Below are positions 21,019-29,304 of a stretch of DNA of 64,000 bases, piece by piece (positions within the stretch are counted from its first letter, which is position 1; each line of letters starts with the position of its first letter). The position numbers and the translations under genes are program-made. This stretch comes from an uncultured Clostridium sp. GTDB taxonomy: Bacteria; Bacillota; Clostridia; TANB77; CAG-508. Below the pieces are notes generated by a model. That model worked only from the letters and a program-made list of their open reading frames with translations. It was not told the origin of the DNA and searched no databases. Where the stretch lies: positions 270,598 to 334,597 of the forward strand of contig CANTAQ010000001.1 in assembly GCA_947651825.1 (NCBI GenBank). The letters are read 5' to 3'.

Positions 21019-22127
21019 ACAAATTCCTCCCAAACTAAATTTGCTAAATCTATTCCTTTATTAGTTAATTTTATATAGTTTTCATCTACATTTACTAGTT
21101 TATCCATAACTAGTTTGTTTAATTCCTCTCTATATAAATATATGGGATTATCTACAAATTTGTTCTTGAAATTTTGTATGTTTATTCCATCTATTTTTCT
21201 TAAGCCTAACAACATGTATTCTTTTTTTTCATTTTCCATAGTCTGAACTTCATGGACTGTTCTGTTTTCTTCAACATTTTCCAAATATTTTTTCAAATTT
21301 CCTGTGTTTGAATACCTTTTTTTATTCAAATATGAATGTGCATCTAACCCAAAACCAATATATTCTTTTTGATTCCAGCAGTCCATATTGTGTTTTGACT
21401 CACATCCTAATTTTGCAAAATTTGAAATTTCATAATGCTTGTATCCTAACTCTTCTAATCGATTTTTTACTTTCCAATACATTTTTCTTTCAACTTCTTC
21501 TGGGATTTCTTTTAAACTACCTTTATTCAACAATTCTTCTATTTTTGTATTTTCCTCTATAATTAATGAATATACCGAAATATGCTCTGGATTTAATTCT
21601 GCTATTTTATTAATTCCCTCTTCTACATCTTGCAATTCTTGATTTGGTAAACCTATCATTAAATCTACATTTATGTTCTTAAATCCCACTTCTCTAGCTA
21701 GTTTATAAGTATCCATAAATTCTTCAAAGTTATGTATTCTACCTATTGTTTTTAATAATTTGTTATTTGCACTTTGCAATCCTATACTTATTCTATTTAT
21801 TCCTGCATTATAGTAATCTTCAAGTTTTTCTTCTGTTATTGTTCCTGGATTAATCTCTATTGTAACTTCCTTTGCTTCTTTCAGATTAATCAATTTTAAT
21901 ATTTTTACAATATATGAACTATCTATGTATGATGGAGTTCCTCCACCAATATAAATAGTTGATATTTCATATTCTGAAAGGTTTTGTTTTATTATCTCAT
22001 TTTTTAATTGTTCAACATACTTTTCTATATACTCATTACAATTCTGAAATGATGTAAAATCGCAGTAATAGCATTTCTGTTTGCAGAATGGAATGTGTAT
22101 ATATACTCCTATTTTTTTCTTATTCAT
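21015..22127 (-). CDS. hemW: Radical SAM heme chaperone HemW (CPO3-like)
   Basis: The ATG at 22127 (AAGGAC close before) gives 370 residues; it overlaps the end of whiA by 8 bases. The radical SAM cluster motif CKQKCYYCDF is near residue 16, the GGGTP motif (IYIGGGTPSYID) near 65 and the C-terminal HemW winged-helix part is present. These proteins were long annotated as oxygen-independent coproporphyrinogen oxidases but lack the extra cysteine of HemN and act as heme carriers. A role in a strict anaerobe is uncertain. Confidence 0.88.
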   Translation of the reverse strand: MNKKKIGVYIHIPFCKQKCYYCDFTSFQNCNEYIEKYVEQLKNEIIKQNLSEYEISTIYIGGGTPSYIDSSYIVKILKLINLKEAKEVTIEINPGTITEEKLEDYYNAGINRISIGLQSANNKLLKTIGRIHNFEEFMDTYKLAREVGFKNINVDLMIGLPNQELQDVEEGINKIAELNPEHISVYSLIIEENTKIEELLNKGSLKEIPEEVERKMYWKVKNRLEELGYKHYEISNFAKLGCESKHNMDCWNQKEYIGFGLDAHSYLNKKRYSNTGNLKKYLENVEENRTVHEVQTMENEKKEYMLLGLRKIDGINIQNFKNKFVDNPIYLYREELNKLVMDKLVNVDENYIKLTNKGIDLANLVWEEFV

Positions 22128-22767
22128 GTCCTTGTAATTCCTTTGCAATATTATTAATCCTATTTAATCTATGACTAACTCCTGATTTGCTAATTGGTTT
22201 ATCCAATAATTTGCCAAGCTCTTCATATGATAAATCTGGTTCTTTTACTCTTAAATTTGCTATTTCTTTCAATTCTTCAGGTAAAGTTTCAAACTTTCTA
22301 TGTTTTTTTAGATATTTAATACTCTCTATTTGAGTGTTTGCTGCATTCATTGTTTTTGTGATATTAGCTGTTTCACAATTCACTATTCTGTTTATATTAT
22401 TTCTTGCATCTTTTAATACTCTAATTTCTTCAAACTTTATAACTGCTTTACTTGCACCAATAAGTGCTAAAAATGATACTATATCTTCTCCATCTTTTAT
22501 ATAAACTATATATCCTTGTCCCTTTTTAGTAATTTTAGAATCTATTTTAAAATTATTAAGCATTGTTTGTAGTTCTTCTGCTTTTTCCTTATCTTTAAGT
22601 AGTACTTCTAAATGATAATCTTTGTCTGGATCATTTATAAAACCAGATTTAATAAAAGCTTCTCTAATTAAAAGCCTTAACATTTGTTCATCTTGTTCCA
22701 TACTACTATTTACATCCCACATCTTTAATCCCATTAATTCTTCTTTTATATCTGATGCAAAAGACAT
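22120..22767 (-). CDS. whiA: WhiA-like DNA-binding protein, short form
   Basis: The start at 22767 (MSFASDIKEEL) follows AGGAGG. The 215 residues match the start and the C-terminal two thirds of WhiA, including the NCETANITKTMNAA stretch and the helix-turn-helix ending in PISKSGVSHRLNRI. Normal Firmicutes WhiA is about 310 residues: roughly 95 residues of the first LAGLIDADG-like half are missing between KEELM and the RRAF-like IREAFIKSGF. Frame and binding site are intact, so this looks like a lineage-specific short form, not a broken gene. Confidence 0.82.
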   Translation of the reverse strand: MSFASDIKEELMGLKMWDVNSSMEQDEQMLRLLIREAFIKSGFINDPDKDYHLEVLLKDKEKAEELQTMLNNFKIDSKITKKGQGYIVYIKDGEDIVSFLALIGASKAVIKFEEIRVLKDARNNINRIVNCETANITKTMNAANTQIESIKYLKKHRKFETLPEELKEIANLRVKEPDLSYEELGKLLDKPISKSGVSHRLNRINNIAKELQGHE

Positions 22768-22783
22768 ACTTTTTCCTCCTAGT

Positions 22784-23608
22784 TTATCTGTATTTTGCAA
22801 TAATTACTCTATCATTTCCAGCTAAGTCTTTTTTGCAATATATATCTTGATAATTATTACTTTTTAATAATTCCATAACCTCTTCTTTTTGATTTTCTCC
22901 TATTTCTAAACATAAATAACCGTCGTTATTTAAATATTTATATCCATTCTCTGTTATGGCTCTATAAAATTTAAGGCCATCTTCTCCACCATCTAATGCT
23001 AATTTAGGCTCTTGTTGAACATCTTTTTCTAAACTTTCTATTACTTTTGTTTTTATATATGGTGGATTTGATACTATTATATCAAATTTTTCACTTTCTA
23101 AATTTTCAAACATATCTGATTGTTTAAAAATAATCTTCTTATTCTTATCATTTTTCTTTGCTATTTCTAATGCTGTTTTATTTATATCAGTTGCTGTAAT
23201 ATCTGAATTTTCAATATTTTCAGATAATGATATTGCTATACAGCCACTCCCTGTACATAAATCTAGTATTATTTTTTTTTCTTCCTTTTTTGCAATTTCT
23301 ATTACTGCTTCTACTAAAATTTCTGTATCAGGTTGAGGTATTAAAACATTTTCATCTACATAAAATTGCATCCCAAAAAACTCTTGTGTTTGAGTTATGT
23401 ACTGTAGTGGTTTTCCTTCAATTAATTCTTTAATATGTTTTTTAAATATATTTTCTTGTTCTAGTTCTTGTTCTAAATTTATTATTATGTATTCTTTTGG
23501 TTTACCTAATACATATGATAGCAATGTTCTAGCCTTTATTCTAGCATCTTCTATATCATTTTCATTTAACATTTTAATTGCATATTCCAAATTTTGTTTA
23601 ATTGTCAC
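22784..23608 (-). CDS. prmC: Peptide chain release factor N5-glutamine methyltransferase
   Basis: Methylates the GGQ glutamine of release factors RF1 and RF2. The 274-residue protein has the helical N-terminal domain, the SAM-binding motif LDLCTGSGCIAISL near residue 112 and the substrate motif VSNPPYIKTK near 182. It ends 17 bases before whiA. prmC is usually next to prfA; here it sits between mutS and whiA. Confidence 0.93.
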   Translation of the reverse strand: MTIKQNLEYAIKMLNENDIEDARIKARTLLSYVLGKPKEYIIINLEQELEQENIFKKHIKELIEGKPLQYITQTQEFFGMQFYVDENVLIPQPDTEILVEAVIEIAKKEEKKIILDLCTGSGCIAISLSENIENSDITATDINKTALEIAKKNDKNKKIIFKQSDMFENLESEKFDIIVSNPPYIKTKVIESLEKDVQQEPKLALDGGEDGLKFYRAITENGYKYLNNDGYLCLEIGENQKEEVMELLKSNNYQDIYCKKDLAGNDRVIIAKYR

Positions 23609-23644
23609 TTTGAAGCCTCCAAATTATATTTAGTTTCAAAATAG

Positions 23645-23755
23645 CCAAATGCAGGACTTATATAATTCTTTTGTTTGAAGACCCCCGAAAAGCATCGTAG
23701 GAGTATCAAACGTGGGTTCAATAAAAAAGAAATATATAAGTCCGACGAGATTTGG
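23645..23755. other. Long imperfect inverted repeat / structured element between mutS and prmC
   Basis: Outer arms of about 35 bases pair (CCAAAT...GGACTTATATA with TATATAAGTCC...ATTTGG), and inner parts pair again (TTCTTTT/AAAAGAA, TTGAACCC/GGGGTCTTCAA), enclosing about 25 bases. No frame is open. It resembles in plan the element at 31885-32002. It could be a small mobile (MITE-like) element, a structured RNA or a processing site in the mutS-prmC transcript. Confidence 0.45.
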
Positions 23756-23774
23756 CGGATTTTTTATATTATAT

Positions 23775-26384
23775 CTAACTCATTTTTTCTTTAATTTTAG
23801 ATAATGTATTTAATGCATCTATTGGTGTTAGTTCATTTAAATTTATTTTATCTATTTCATGCGCTATTTCTGCTAGTTTATAATTATATAAATTTAGCTG
23901 TCCTTCTGTTTGTTTTTTATCTTCTTTCTCCTGTTTCTTTTGTCCTAGCATATTTTTTCTTTCTAAGCTTCTTAATATTTCATTAGATCTTTTTACAACA
24001 GCTTGTGGAACTCCTGCTAGTTTTGCAACATGAATTCCATAGCTTTCATCTGTTCCGCCATTTACTATTTTTCTTAAAAAGATTATATCTTCTCCTTTTT
24101 CTTTAACAGCAATTGAATAATTTTTCACACCTTCAATTTGATTTTCTATTTCTGTCAATTCATGATAGTGAGTTGCAAATAATGTTTTAGCACCACACTT
24201 TTCTTTATTTGATATATGTTCTACTACTGCCCATGCTATTGAAAGCCCATCATATGTAGATGTTCCTCTTCCTATTTCATCTAATATTATCAAGCTATTT
24301 GATGTTGCTTCTCTGAGTATTGTTGCAACTTCTGTCATTTCCACCATAAATGTACTTTGCCCCATACTTAAATCATCTGATGCTCCAACTCTTGTAAATA
24401 TTTTATCTACTACTCCAACTTTCGCATATGATGCTGGTACAAAACTTCCTATCTGTGCCATTAATGTTATTAATGCTACTTGTCTCATATATGTTGACTT
24501 TCCTGCCATATTAGGTCCAGTTATTATTGCCAATCTATCTAAATTTTTATCTAAGTATGTGTCATTACTTACAAAAGTTCCTGTGTCTACCATTTTTTCA
24601 ATTACTGGATGTCTTCCTTCTTTTATATCTAATTCTCCACTATTATCGACTATTGGTTTTGTATATTTCATATCTTCAGCTACAATTGCAAATGATGTTA
24701 AAACATCTAAATTAGCAATAATATTTGCTGTTTTTTGTAGTCTTATAATATTCTTTGCTAGATGATTTCTTATTTCTATAAATAAATTGTATTCTAAGTC
24801 TATTAGTTTTTCTTCTGATCCTAATATTTTACTTTCTAATTCATTTAGTTCTTCTGTTATATATCTTTCACAGTTTGTTAATGTCTGTTTTCTAATATAT
24901 CTTTCTGGAACCATATTAAGATTTGATTTTGTAACTTCAAAGAAATATCCAAATACTTTGTTAAATCCTACTCTTAAGTTTTTAATTCCTGTAACTTCCT
25001 TTTCTTTTTGTTCTAACTCTAATAGCCATTGTTTTCCTTCTGTTGATGCTTTTCTATATTCATCTACTTTTTCATTATATCCTTGTTTTATTAATCCGCC
25101 TTCTTTTACAGTGATTGGCGGTTCATCAACGATTGCATTTTCTATAATTGTTGCCAAATCTTCACAAGTTTCCAAATTTAAGTCTAATTCTTTTAATAAA
25201 TCTGAATTAAACTCATTTAAAATCTTCTTTATACCTGGTAATTGTGCCAAAGAATTCTTCAGAGCTATTAAATCTCTACCATTACTATTTGAATAAGCAA
25301 TTTTTCCAACTAATCTTTCTATATCATATACTTTTTTCAAACTTGCTTGTAATTCTCCTCTATTAATTGGATTATTCTTTAATTCTTCAACAGAATTTAA
25401 ACGTTTTTGTATTTCAGTTACGTCTAATAATGGTTCTCCTATCCATTTTCTTAAAGCCCTTCCTCCCATTGATGTTGAAGTTTTATCTAATACCCATAAA
25501 AGAGTTCCTCTTTTTGCTTTATCATGTTGTCTTTCTACTAATTCTAGATTTCTTCTTGCTGTAATATCTAATGACATATATTTTTGTAAATTATATAAAT
25601 TTATATGCTGTATATGTTCTAATTTCATTTTTTGTGTTTGGTTTAAGTATTCTAATAAAGCATTTATAGCTGCTACTTCAAATATATTTTCATGTAAATC
25701 CATTACCTTTTGATTTTCATATATAAAAGTATAGTTTTCTAACAAGTATTCTGTTTCTTTTTTAAACATTTCATCTTTAGCATTGTTTATGTATATATTA
25801 AATCTTGTATTTATCTGCCCAATTTCTTCTGCTGAATTATATAAAAAACTATTTACTATTATTTCTGCTGGATTATATTTTGCAAGCTCATCTAATAATA
25901 TTGGAAAATTATTTTTCTCTACTATTTTTGTAGCATAGAAATCCCCTGTAGACACATCACACACAGCTATTCCGAAGTATATACCTTCTTTAAATACTGA
26001 CATTATATAGTTATTTTTTTTCTCGTCTAGCATATTACTTTCTATTACTGTTCCTGGTGTTACTACTCTTATAACATCTCTTTTTACAATTCCCTTTGCT
26101 TGCTTTGGATCTTCCAATTGCTCACAAATTGCAACTTTATAACCTTTTTCGATTAATTTTGAAATATATGAATCTGCTGCATGAAAAGGCACTCCACACA
26201 TTGGTGCACGTTCTTCTTGTCCACATTCTTTACCTGTTAAAGTAATCTCCAATTCTCTTGAAGCAATTTTGGCATCTTCAAAAAACATCTCATAAAAGTC
26301 GCCTAATCTATAAAAAACTATTGCATCATTATATTGTTCTTTTATATCTAAATAATGTTGCATCATAGGTGAAAATTCTGCCAT
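23775..26384 (-). CDS. mutS: DNA mismatch repair protein MutS
   Basis: Recognises mismatches and recruits MutL. The ATG at 26384 (MAEFSPMMQHYL) is 11 bases from AAGGAA. The 869-residue protein has the mismatch-reading Phe-x-Glu in YRLGDFYEMFF near residue 35, the connector and lever domains, Walker A in GPNMAGKSTYMRQ near 615, DEIGRGTSTYDG near 690 and a C-terminal helix-rich tail. mutL is not in the window. Confidence 0.97.
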   Translation of the reverse strand: MAEFSPMMQHYLDIKEQYNDAIVFYRLGDFYEMFFEDAKIASRELEITLTGKECGQEERAPMCGVPFHAADSYISKLIEKGYKVAICEQLEDPKQAKGIVKRDVIRVVTPGTVIESNMLDEKKNNYIMSVFKEGIYFGIAVCDVSTGDFYATKIVEKNNFPILLDELAKYNPAEIIVNSFLYNSAEEIGQINTRFNIYINNAKDEMFKKETEYLLENYTFIYENQKVMDLHENIFEVAAINALLEYLNQTQKMKLEHIQHINLYNLQKYMSLDITARRNLELVERQHDKAKRGTLLWVLDKTSTSMGGRALRKWIGEPLLDVTEIQKRLNSVEELKNNPINRGELQASLKKVYDIERLVGKIAYSNSNGRDLIALKNSLAQLPGIKKILNEFNSDLLKELDLNLETCEDLATIIENAIVDEPPITVKEGGLIKQGYNEKVDEYRKASTEGKQWLLELEQKEKEVTGIKNLRVGFNKVFGYFFEVTKSNLNMVPERYIRKQTLTNCERYITEELNELESKILGSEEKLIDLEYNLFIEIRNHLAKNIIRLQKTANIIANLDVLTSFAIVAEDMKYTKPIVDNSGELDIKEGRHPVIEKMVDTGTFVSNDTYLDKNLDRLAIITGPNMAGKSTYMRQVALITLMAQIGSFVPASYAKVGVVDKIFTRVGASDDLSMGQSTFMVEMTEVATILREATSNSLIILDEIGRGTSTYDGLSIAWAVVEHISNKEKCGAKTLFATHYHELTEIENQIEGVKNYSIAVKEKGEDIIFLRKIVNGGTDESYGIHVAKLAGVPQAVVKRSNEILRSLERKNMLGQKKQEKEDKKQTEGQLNLYNYKLAEIAHEIDKINLNELTPIDALNTLSKIKEKMS

Positions 26385-26524
26385 TTTGTTCACTTCCTTC
26401 TCATTCCTTAAACTTTGTTTGCAATTATATCATAAAAATGCATAAGTAACAATAAACTATAGAGTTATTTTTTTAGTTTTAATTGATTCTTTATTTTATT
26501 GTAACTTTTTATAAATCTATAAAA

Positions 26525-26552
26525 AGATGAATATTTCATATAATATTCATCT
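26525..26552 (-). terminator. Terminator
   Basis: Arms AGATGAATATT and AATATTCATCT with a 6-base loop, followed on the minus strand by TTTTTAT, lie 34 bases past the restored stop of the preceding gene. Confidence 0.75.
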
Positions 26553-26585
26553 TCTCTATATTTATCTATTTTATATTTTTTCTAT

Positions 26586-26992
26586 CTACTTAATAGCAAA
26601 TTTTACTGAAACAACCTTTTCTTTATCTTCGATTCTGTATCTTTTCACTAATTTATATTTTCCTTTTTTTAATTCGCCATATAAATTAGACCAATCTGCA
26701 GTAAATTCACAAATTTTACTTTCATTGGACATTTCAATAGTGTTAATAAAGTGCTGTTTTCCTTCCAGCAGTTCAACTTCTTCCCATTTGTTTCCTTTTT
26801 TTCATAAATTTTCAAATCATTGTTATAACTATATTTTTTCTTATGGTTATTAATAACGATGAGTGCTGCTCCAGTATTTGTTAAAGTACCTTTTTTTATT
26901 TTTATCTTTATAGTATTTTGTTTATTATAGATAAATATTATACTAACCATAATTATAAAGCCAATACATATTATTATCTTAATTTTTTTCAT
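26586..26992 (-). CDS. Secreted Ig-like domain protein with a poly-A frameshift
   Basis: The start at 26992 follows AAAGGAG. After a signal or anchor helix (about residues 5-23) the sequence KGTLTNTGAALIVINN is typical of a clostridial Ig-like domain. At a run of seven A (26796-26802) the frame breaks; a -1 slip at this A-AAA-AAG heptamer joins it to GNKWEEVELLEGKQHF and to a stop at 26586, about 135 residues in all. A_AAA_AAG is the known slippery heptamer of dnaX-type frameshifting, so a real -1 shift, transcriptional slippage or a homopolymer sequence error are all possible. This is not a CGG site. Confidence 0.55.
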
Positions 26993-27117
26993 AAATTCTC
27001 CTTTTTTATAAAAAACCTTCATAACTATTAGCATTTGTATAATAATATAAAATTTTTATTTAAATTTTCTCTTTATATTACAAATACATTATAATATAAA
27101 TATGTGTCATTAATCTT

Positions 27118-28335
27118 TTATTTTAAATATTTAATTTCAAATATTGTTCCTTTTCCTAACTCTGAATCAACCATAATATAACCATTATTTTGTTCTATTA
27201 TAGTTTTTGCAAGTGATAATCCTATTCCTATGCTTTCTTCGTGATTGTTTTTCGTTCTATAAAATCTTTCAAATATGTGTTTTATTTCCTTTTTATCTAT
27301 TCCTTTTCCTGTATCTTGTATTTTTATCTTTAAAAACACTGCATTATTTTCTACTTTTATATAAATTTTCGAACCCTGATTACTATATTCTATTGCATTT
27401 TTTACAATATTAGTTATTGCCTCAAGTTGCCATTTATAGTCTGCTATAAATGTACTGTTTTCATCTATATCTGTAACAACTTCAACTTCTTTTACTTCCA
27501 ATAATATGGATAGATTTGAAGCAACATTCTCAATTAATTTCTTCACATTGATTTCTTCATTTTCCATCTTTATTGTTCCTGCATCAAATTTAGCTATTTT
27601 TAGTAATGATATAACTAATGAACTAATCCATTCTATTTGGCTACTTATATCTCTTAAAAAATCTTCTCTAACTTCTTTATCCATTTCAGGATTTTCTAAA
27701 ATATTGTCAAGCATTATTCTTATTGATGTTAATGGAGTTTTTAATTGGTGCGAAATATCAGCCAAAGAGTTACTTAATTGTTCTTTTTCTTTTTCACTAT
27801 TAAAAGCATGTTCTTTTAATAACACTGTTGTTTTGTATAATTCATTTCTAAGTTTTGATAATTCTCCTTCTCCATTATCTTGAATCTTTAATGTATAATT
27901 TCCATTATTAATTCCTCTTAAATATCTATTAATTTCTTTAATTTTTCTATCTTGTATTATTGCATATACAACATATATTCCTAATGCTGTAGCAAAAAAT
28001 ATTATTAAAAAGATTACTTTTTGTATACTATTTTTTCTCATACTATTTTCTAATTCTTTTATTGCAACTATATCTTCATCATATCCATATTTCTGCAATA
28101 TTTGTTCTTTGTCTTCAGGCTCTTTGTTTATTGCCTTAATAATTTCTTCTTCCTTTATATCTGGATGTTCTGTTATTATCTGTTTTATTATATTGTCTAT
28201 TTTTTTATTAAATAGCTTTGAATATTCTTTGTTTTCTATAGTTGTCATTATGAAAAATATCGTTACAAATATCAATATTAAAAATATATTAATTAATATT
28301 ACCCTTTTAGAATTTTCTCGTTTAAATATCTCCAC
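27118..28335 (-). CDS. Sensor histidine kinase
   Basis: A 405-residue membrane kinase with two transmembrane helices (about residues 12-30 and 103-124) enclosing an outside sensor domain of about 70 residues, then a HAMP-like linker, the phospho-accepting H-box LADISHQLKTPLTS near 193, the N-box TNIVKNAIEYS near 305, the G1 box IQDTGKGID near 335 and the G2 box GIGLSLAKTI near 365. It lies downstream of its response regulator and next to an ABC/FtsX exporter, a common arrangement for sensing antimicrobial peptides or envelope stress. Confidence 0.93.
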   Translation of the reverse strand: MEIFKRENSKRVILINIFLILIFVTIFFIMTTIENKEYSKLFNKKIDNIIKQIITEHPDIKEEEIIKAINKEPEDKEQILQKYGYDEDIVAIKELENSMRKNSIQKVIFLIIFFATALGIYVVYAIIQDRKIKEINRYLRGINNGNYTLKIQDNGEGELSKLRNELYKTTVLLKEHAFNSEKEKEQLSNSLADISHQLKTPLTSIRIMLDNILENPEMDKEVREDFLRDISSQIEWISSLVISLLKIAKFDAGTIKMENEEINVKKLIENVASNLSILLEVKEVEVVTDIDENSTFIADYKWQLEAITNIVKNAIEYSNQGSKIYIKVENNAVFLKIKIQDTGKGIDKKEIKHIFERFYRTKNNHEESIGIGLSLAKTIIEQNNGYIMVDSELGKGTIFEIKYLK

Positions 28336-28385
28336 TTTTTTTCCTTTCTCCTATTGTCACATTTTATATTCCGCTCCATCTTACT

Positions 28386-28447
28386 GGAGTATATATTTTT
28401 TCACCTTGTCTAACGAGTCGTGAGTAAAATATATACTCCACGTGGAG
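28386..28447. promoter_or_regulatory. Hairpin and palindrome between response regulator and kinase
   Basis: Fourteen-base arms GGAGTATATATTTT (28386-28399) and AAAATATATACTCC (28426-28439) pair around a 26-base loop, and the right arm overlaps the 12-base palindrome CTCCACGTGGAG (28436-28447). It lies in the 128-base gap between the two genes and could reduce kinase expression or be a binding site. Confidence 0.45.
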
Positions 28448-28463
28448 CTACTTTGTGCATAAC

Positions 28464-29129
28464 TCAAGCTTCTTCTTGAATTCTGTAGCCAATTCCTTTT
28501 ACAGTTTTTATAATATTTTCATCTCCAAGTTTTGCTCTTATTCTTTTTATATAAACTGTAAGAGTATTATCATTTACAAAGTTTCCTGCAACATCCCATA
28601 CTTTATCTAAGATTTGGTCTCTTGTTACTACTTTGCCTACATTGTTGAACAACAATAGTAGTAATTTATATTCTAATGCTGTAAATTCAACTTCCTCATT
28701 TCCAACTTTAACTATTTTTGTGTCTAAATTTATTTCTATGTCTCTATATGTTATATTGTTATTTCCTTTATTTCGCCTTCTCAAAACATTATTAATTCTT
28801 GATACTAACTCTTTTGATTTAAATGGTTTAACAACATAGTCTTCTGCTCCCATATCTAATCCTTTTACAATATCGTGTTCTTCATCCTTTGCAGTTAAAA
28901 ATATTACTGGGATATCACTATATTGCTTTATATATTCACAAAAAGAGAATCCGCTTCCGTCTGGCAAAGTTATATCAAGTATTGCCAAATCTATTTCTGT
29001 TTTTCCAATTAAATTCATAGCATCTTCCATATTAAAACATATAGTTACACCAAACTTTTCTTGTTCTAATAAATACTTTAAACCCTTTACAATTATTTCA
29101 TTATCTTCTACAATTAAAATGTTTTTCAT
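28464..29129 (-). CDS. OmpR-family response regulator
   Basis: A 221-residue two-domain regulator: receiver domain with the acidic pocket IVEDNE, the phospho-accepting aspartate in LAILDITLPDG near 52 and the lysine in FLTAKDEEHD near 101, then a winged helix (about 130-220) with TRDQILDKVWDV and DNTLTVYIKRIRAKLG. It is paired with the following kinase and probably controls the adjacent ABC/FtsX exporter. Confidence 0.94.
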   Translation of the reverse strand: MKNILIVEDNEIIVKGLKYLLEQEKFGVTICFNMEDAMNLIGKTEIDLAILDITLPDGSGFSFCEYIKQYSDIPVIFLTAKDEEHDIVKGLDMGAEDYVVKPFKSKELVSRINNVLRRRNKGNNNITYRDIEINLDTKIVKVGNEEVEFTALEYKLLLLLFNNVGKVVTRDQILDKVWDVAGNFVNDNTLTVYIKRIRAKLGDENIIKTVKGIGYRIQEEA

Positions 29130-29180
29130 ATTCTTTCCTTTCGATGTATAATTATATCATAAAATCCTGTAAAACCAAAG

Positions 29181-29192
29181 TTCCACATGGAA
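29181..29192. promoter_or_regulatory. Palindrome upstream of the response regulator
   Basis: TTCCACATGGAA is a perfect 12-base palindrome upstream of a TATAAT-like box (about 29155). It shares the core TCCAC-TGGA with CTCCACGTGGAG at 28436-28447, so both may bind the same protein. Confidence 0.35.
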
Positions 29193-29261
29193 ATTACCTT
29201 TTAAAAAACCAACTATGGAGAATTTTAAAAAGTTCAATTTTCAATAAGATAGAGAGGACTG

Positions 29262-29299
29262 TTAAAGAAGAGCAAACAAATATGCCTGCTCTTCTTTAA
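29262..29299 (-). terminator. Terminator after the FtsX permease gene
   Basis: Arms TTAAAGAAGAGCA (29262-29274) and TGCTCTTCTTTAA (29287-29299) lie directly after the stop of the permease gene and separate the exporter from the two-component genes. Confidence 0.75.
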
Positions 29300-29304
29300 T
29301 TATG

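Noticed and set aside
24787..25296. 169-codon plus-strand open frame inside mutS
   Set aside because: Antisense shadow of mutS without a ribosome binding site or recognisable motif.
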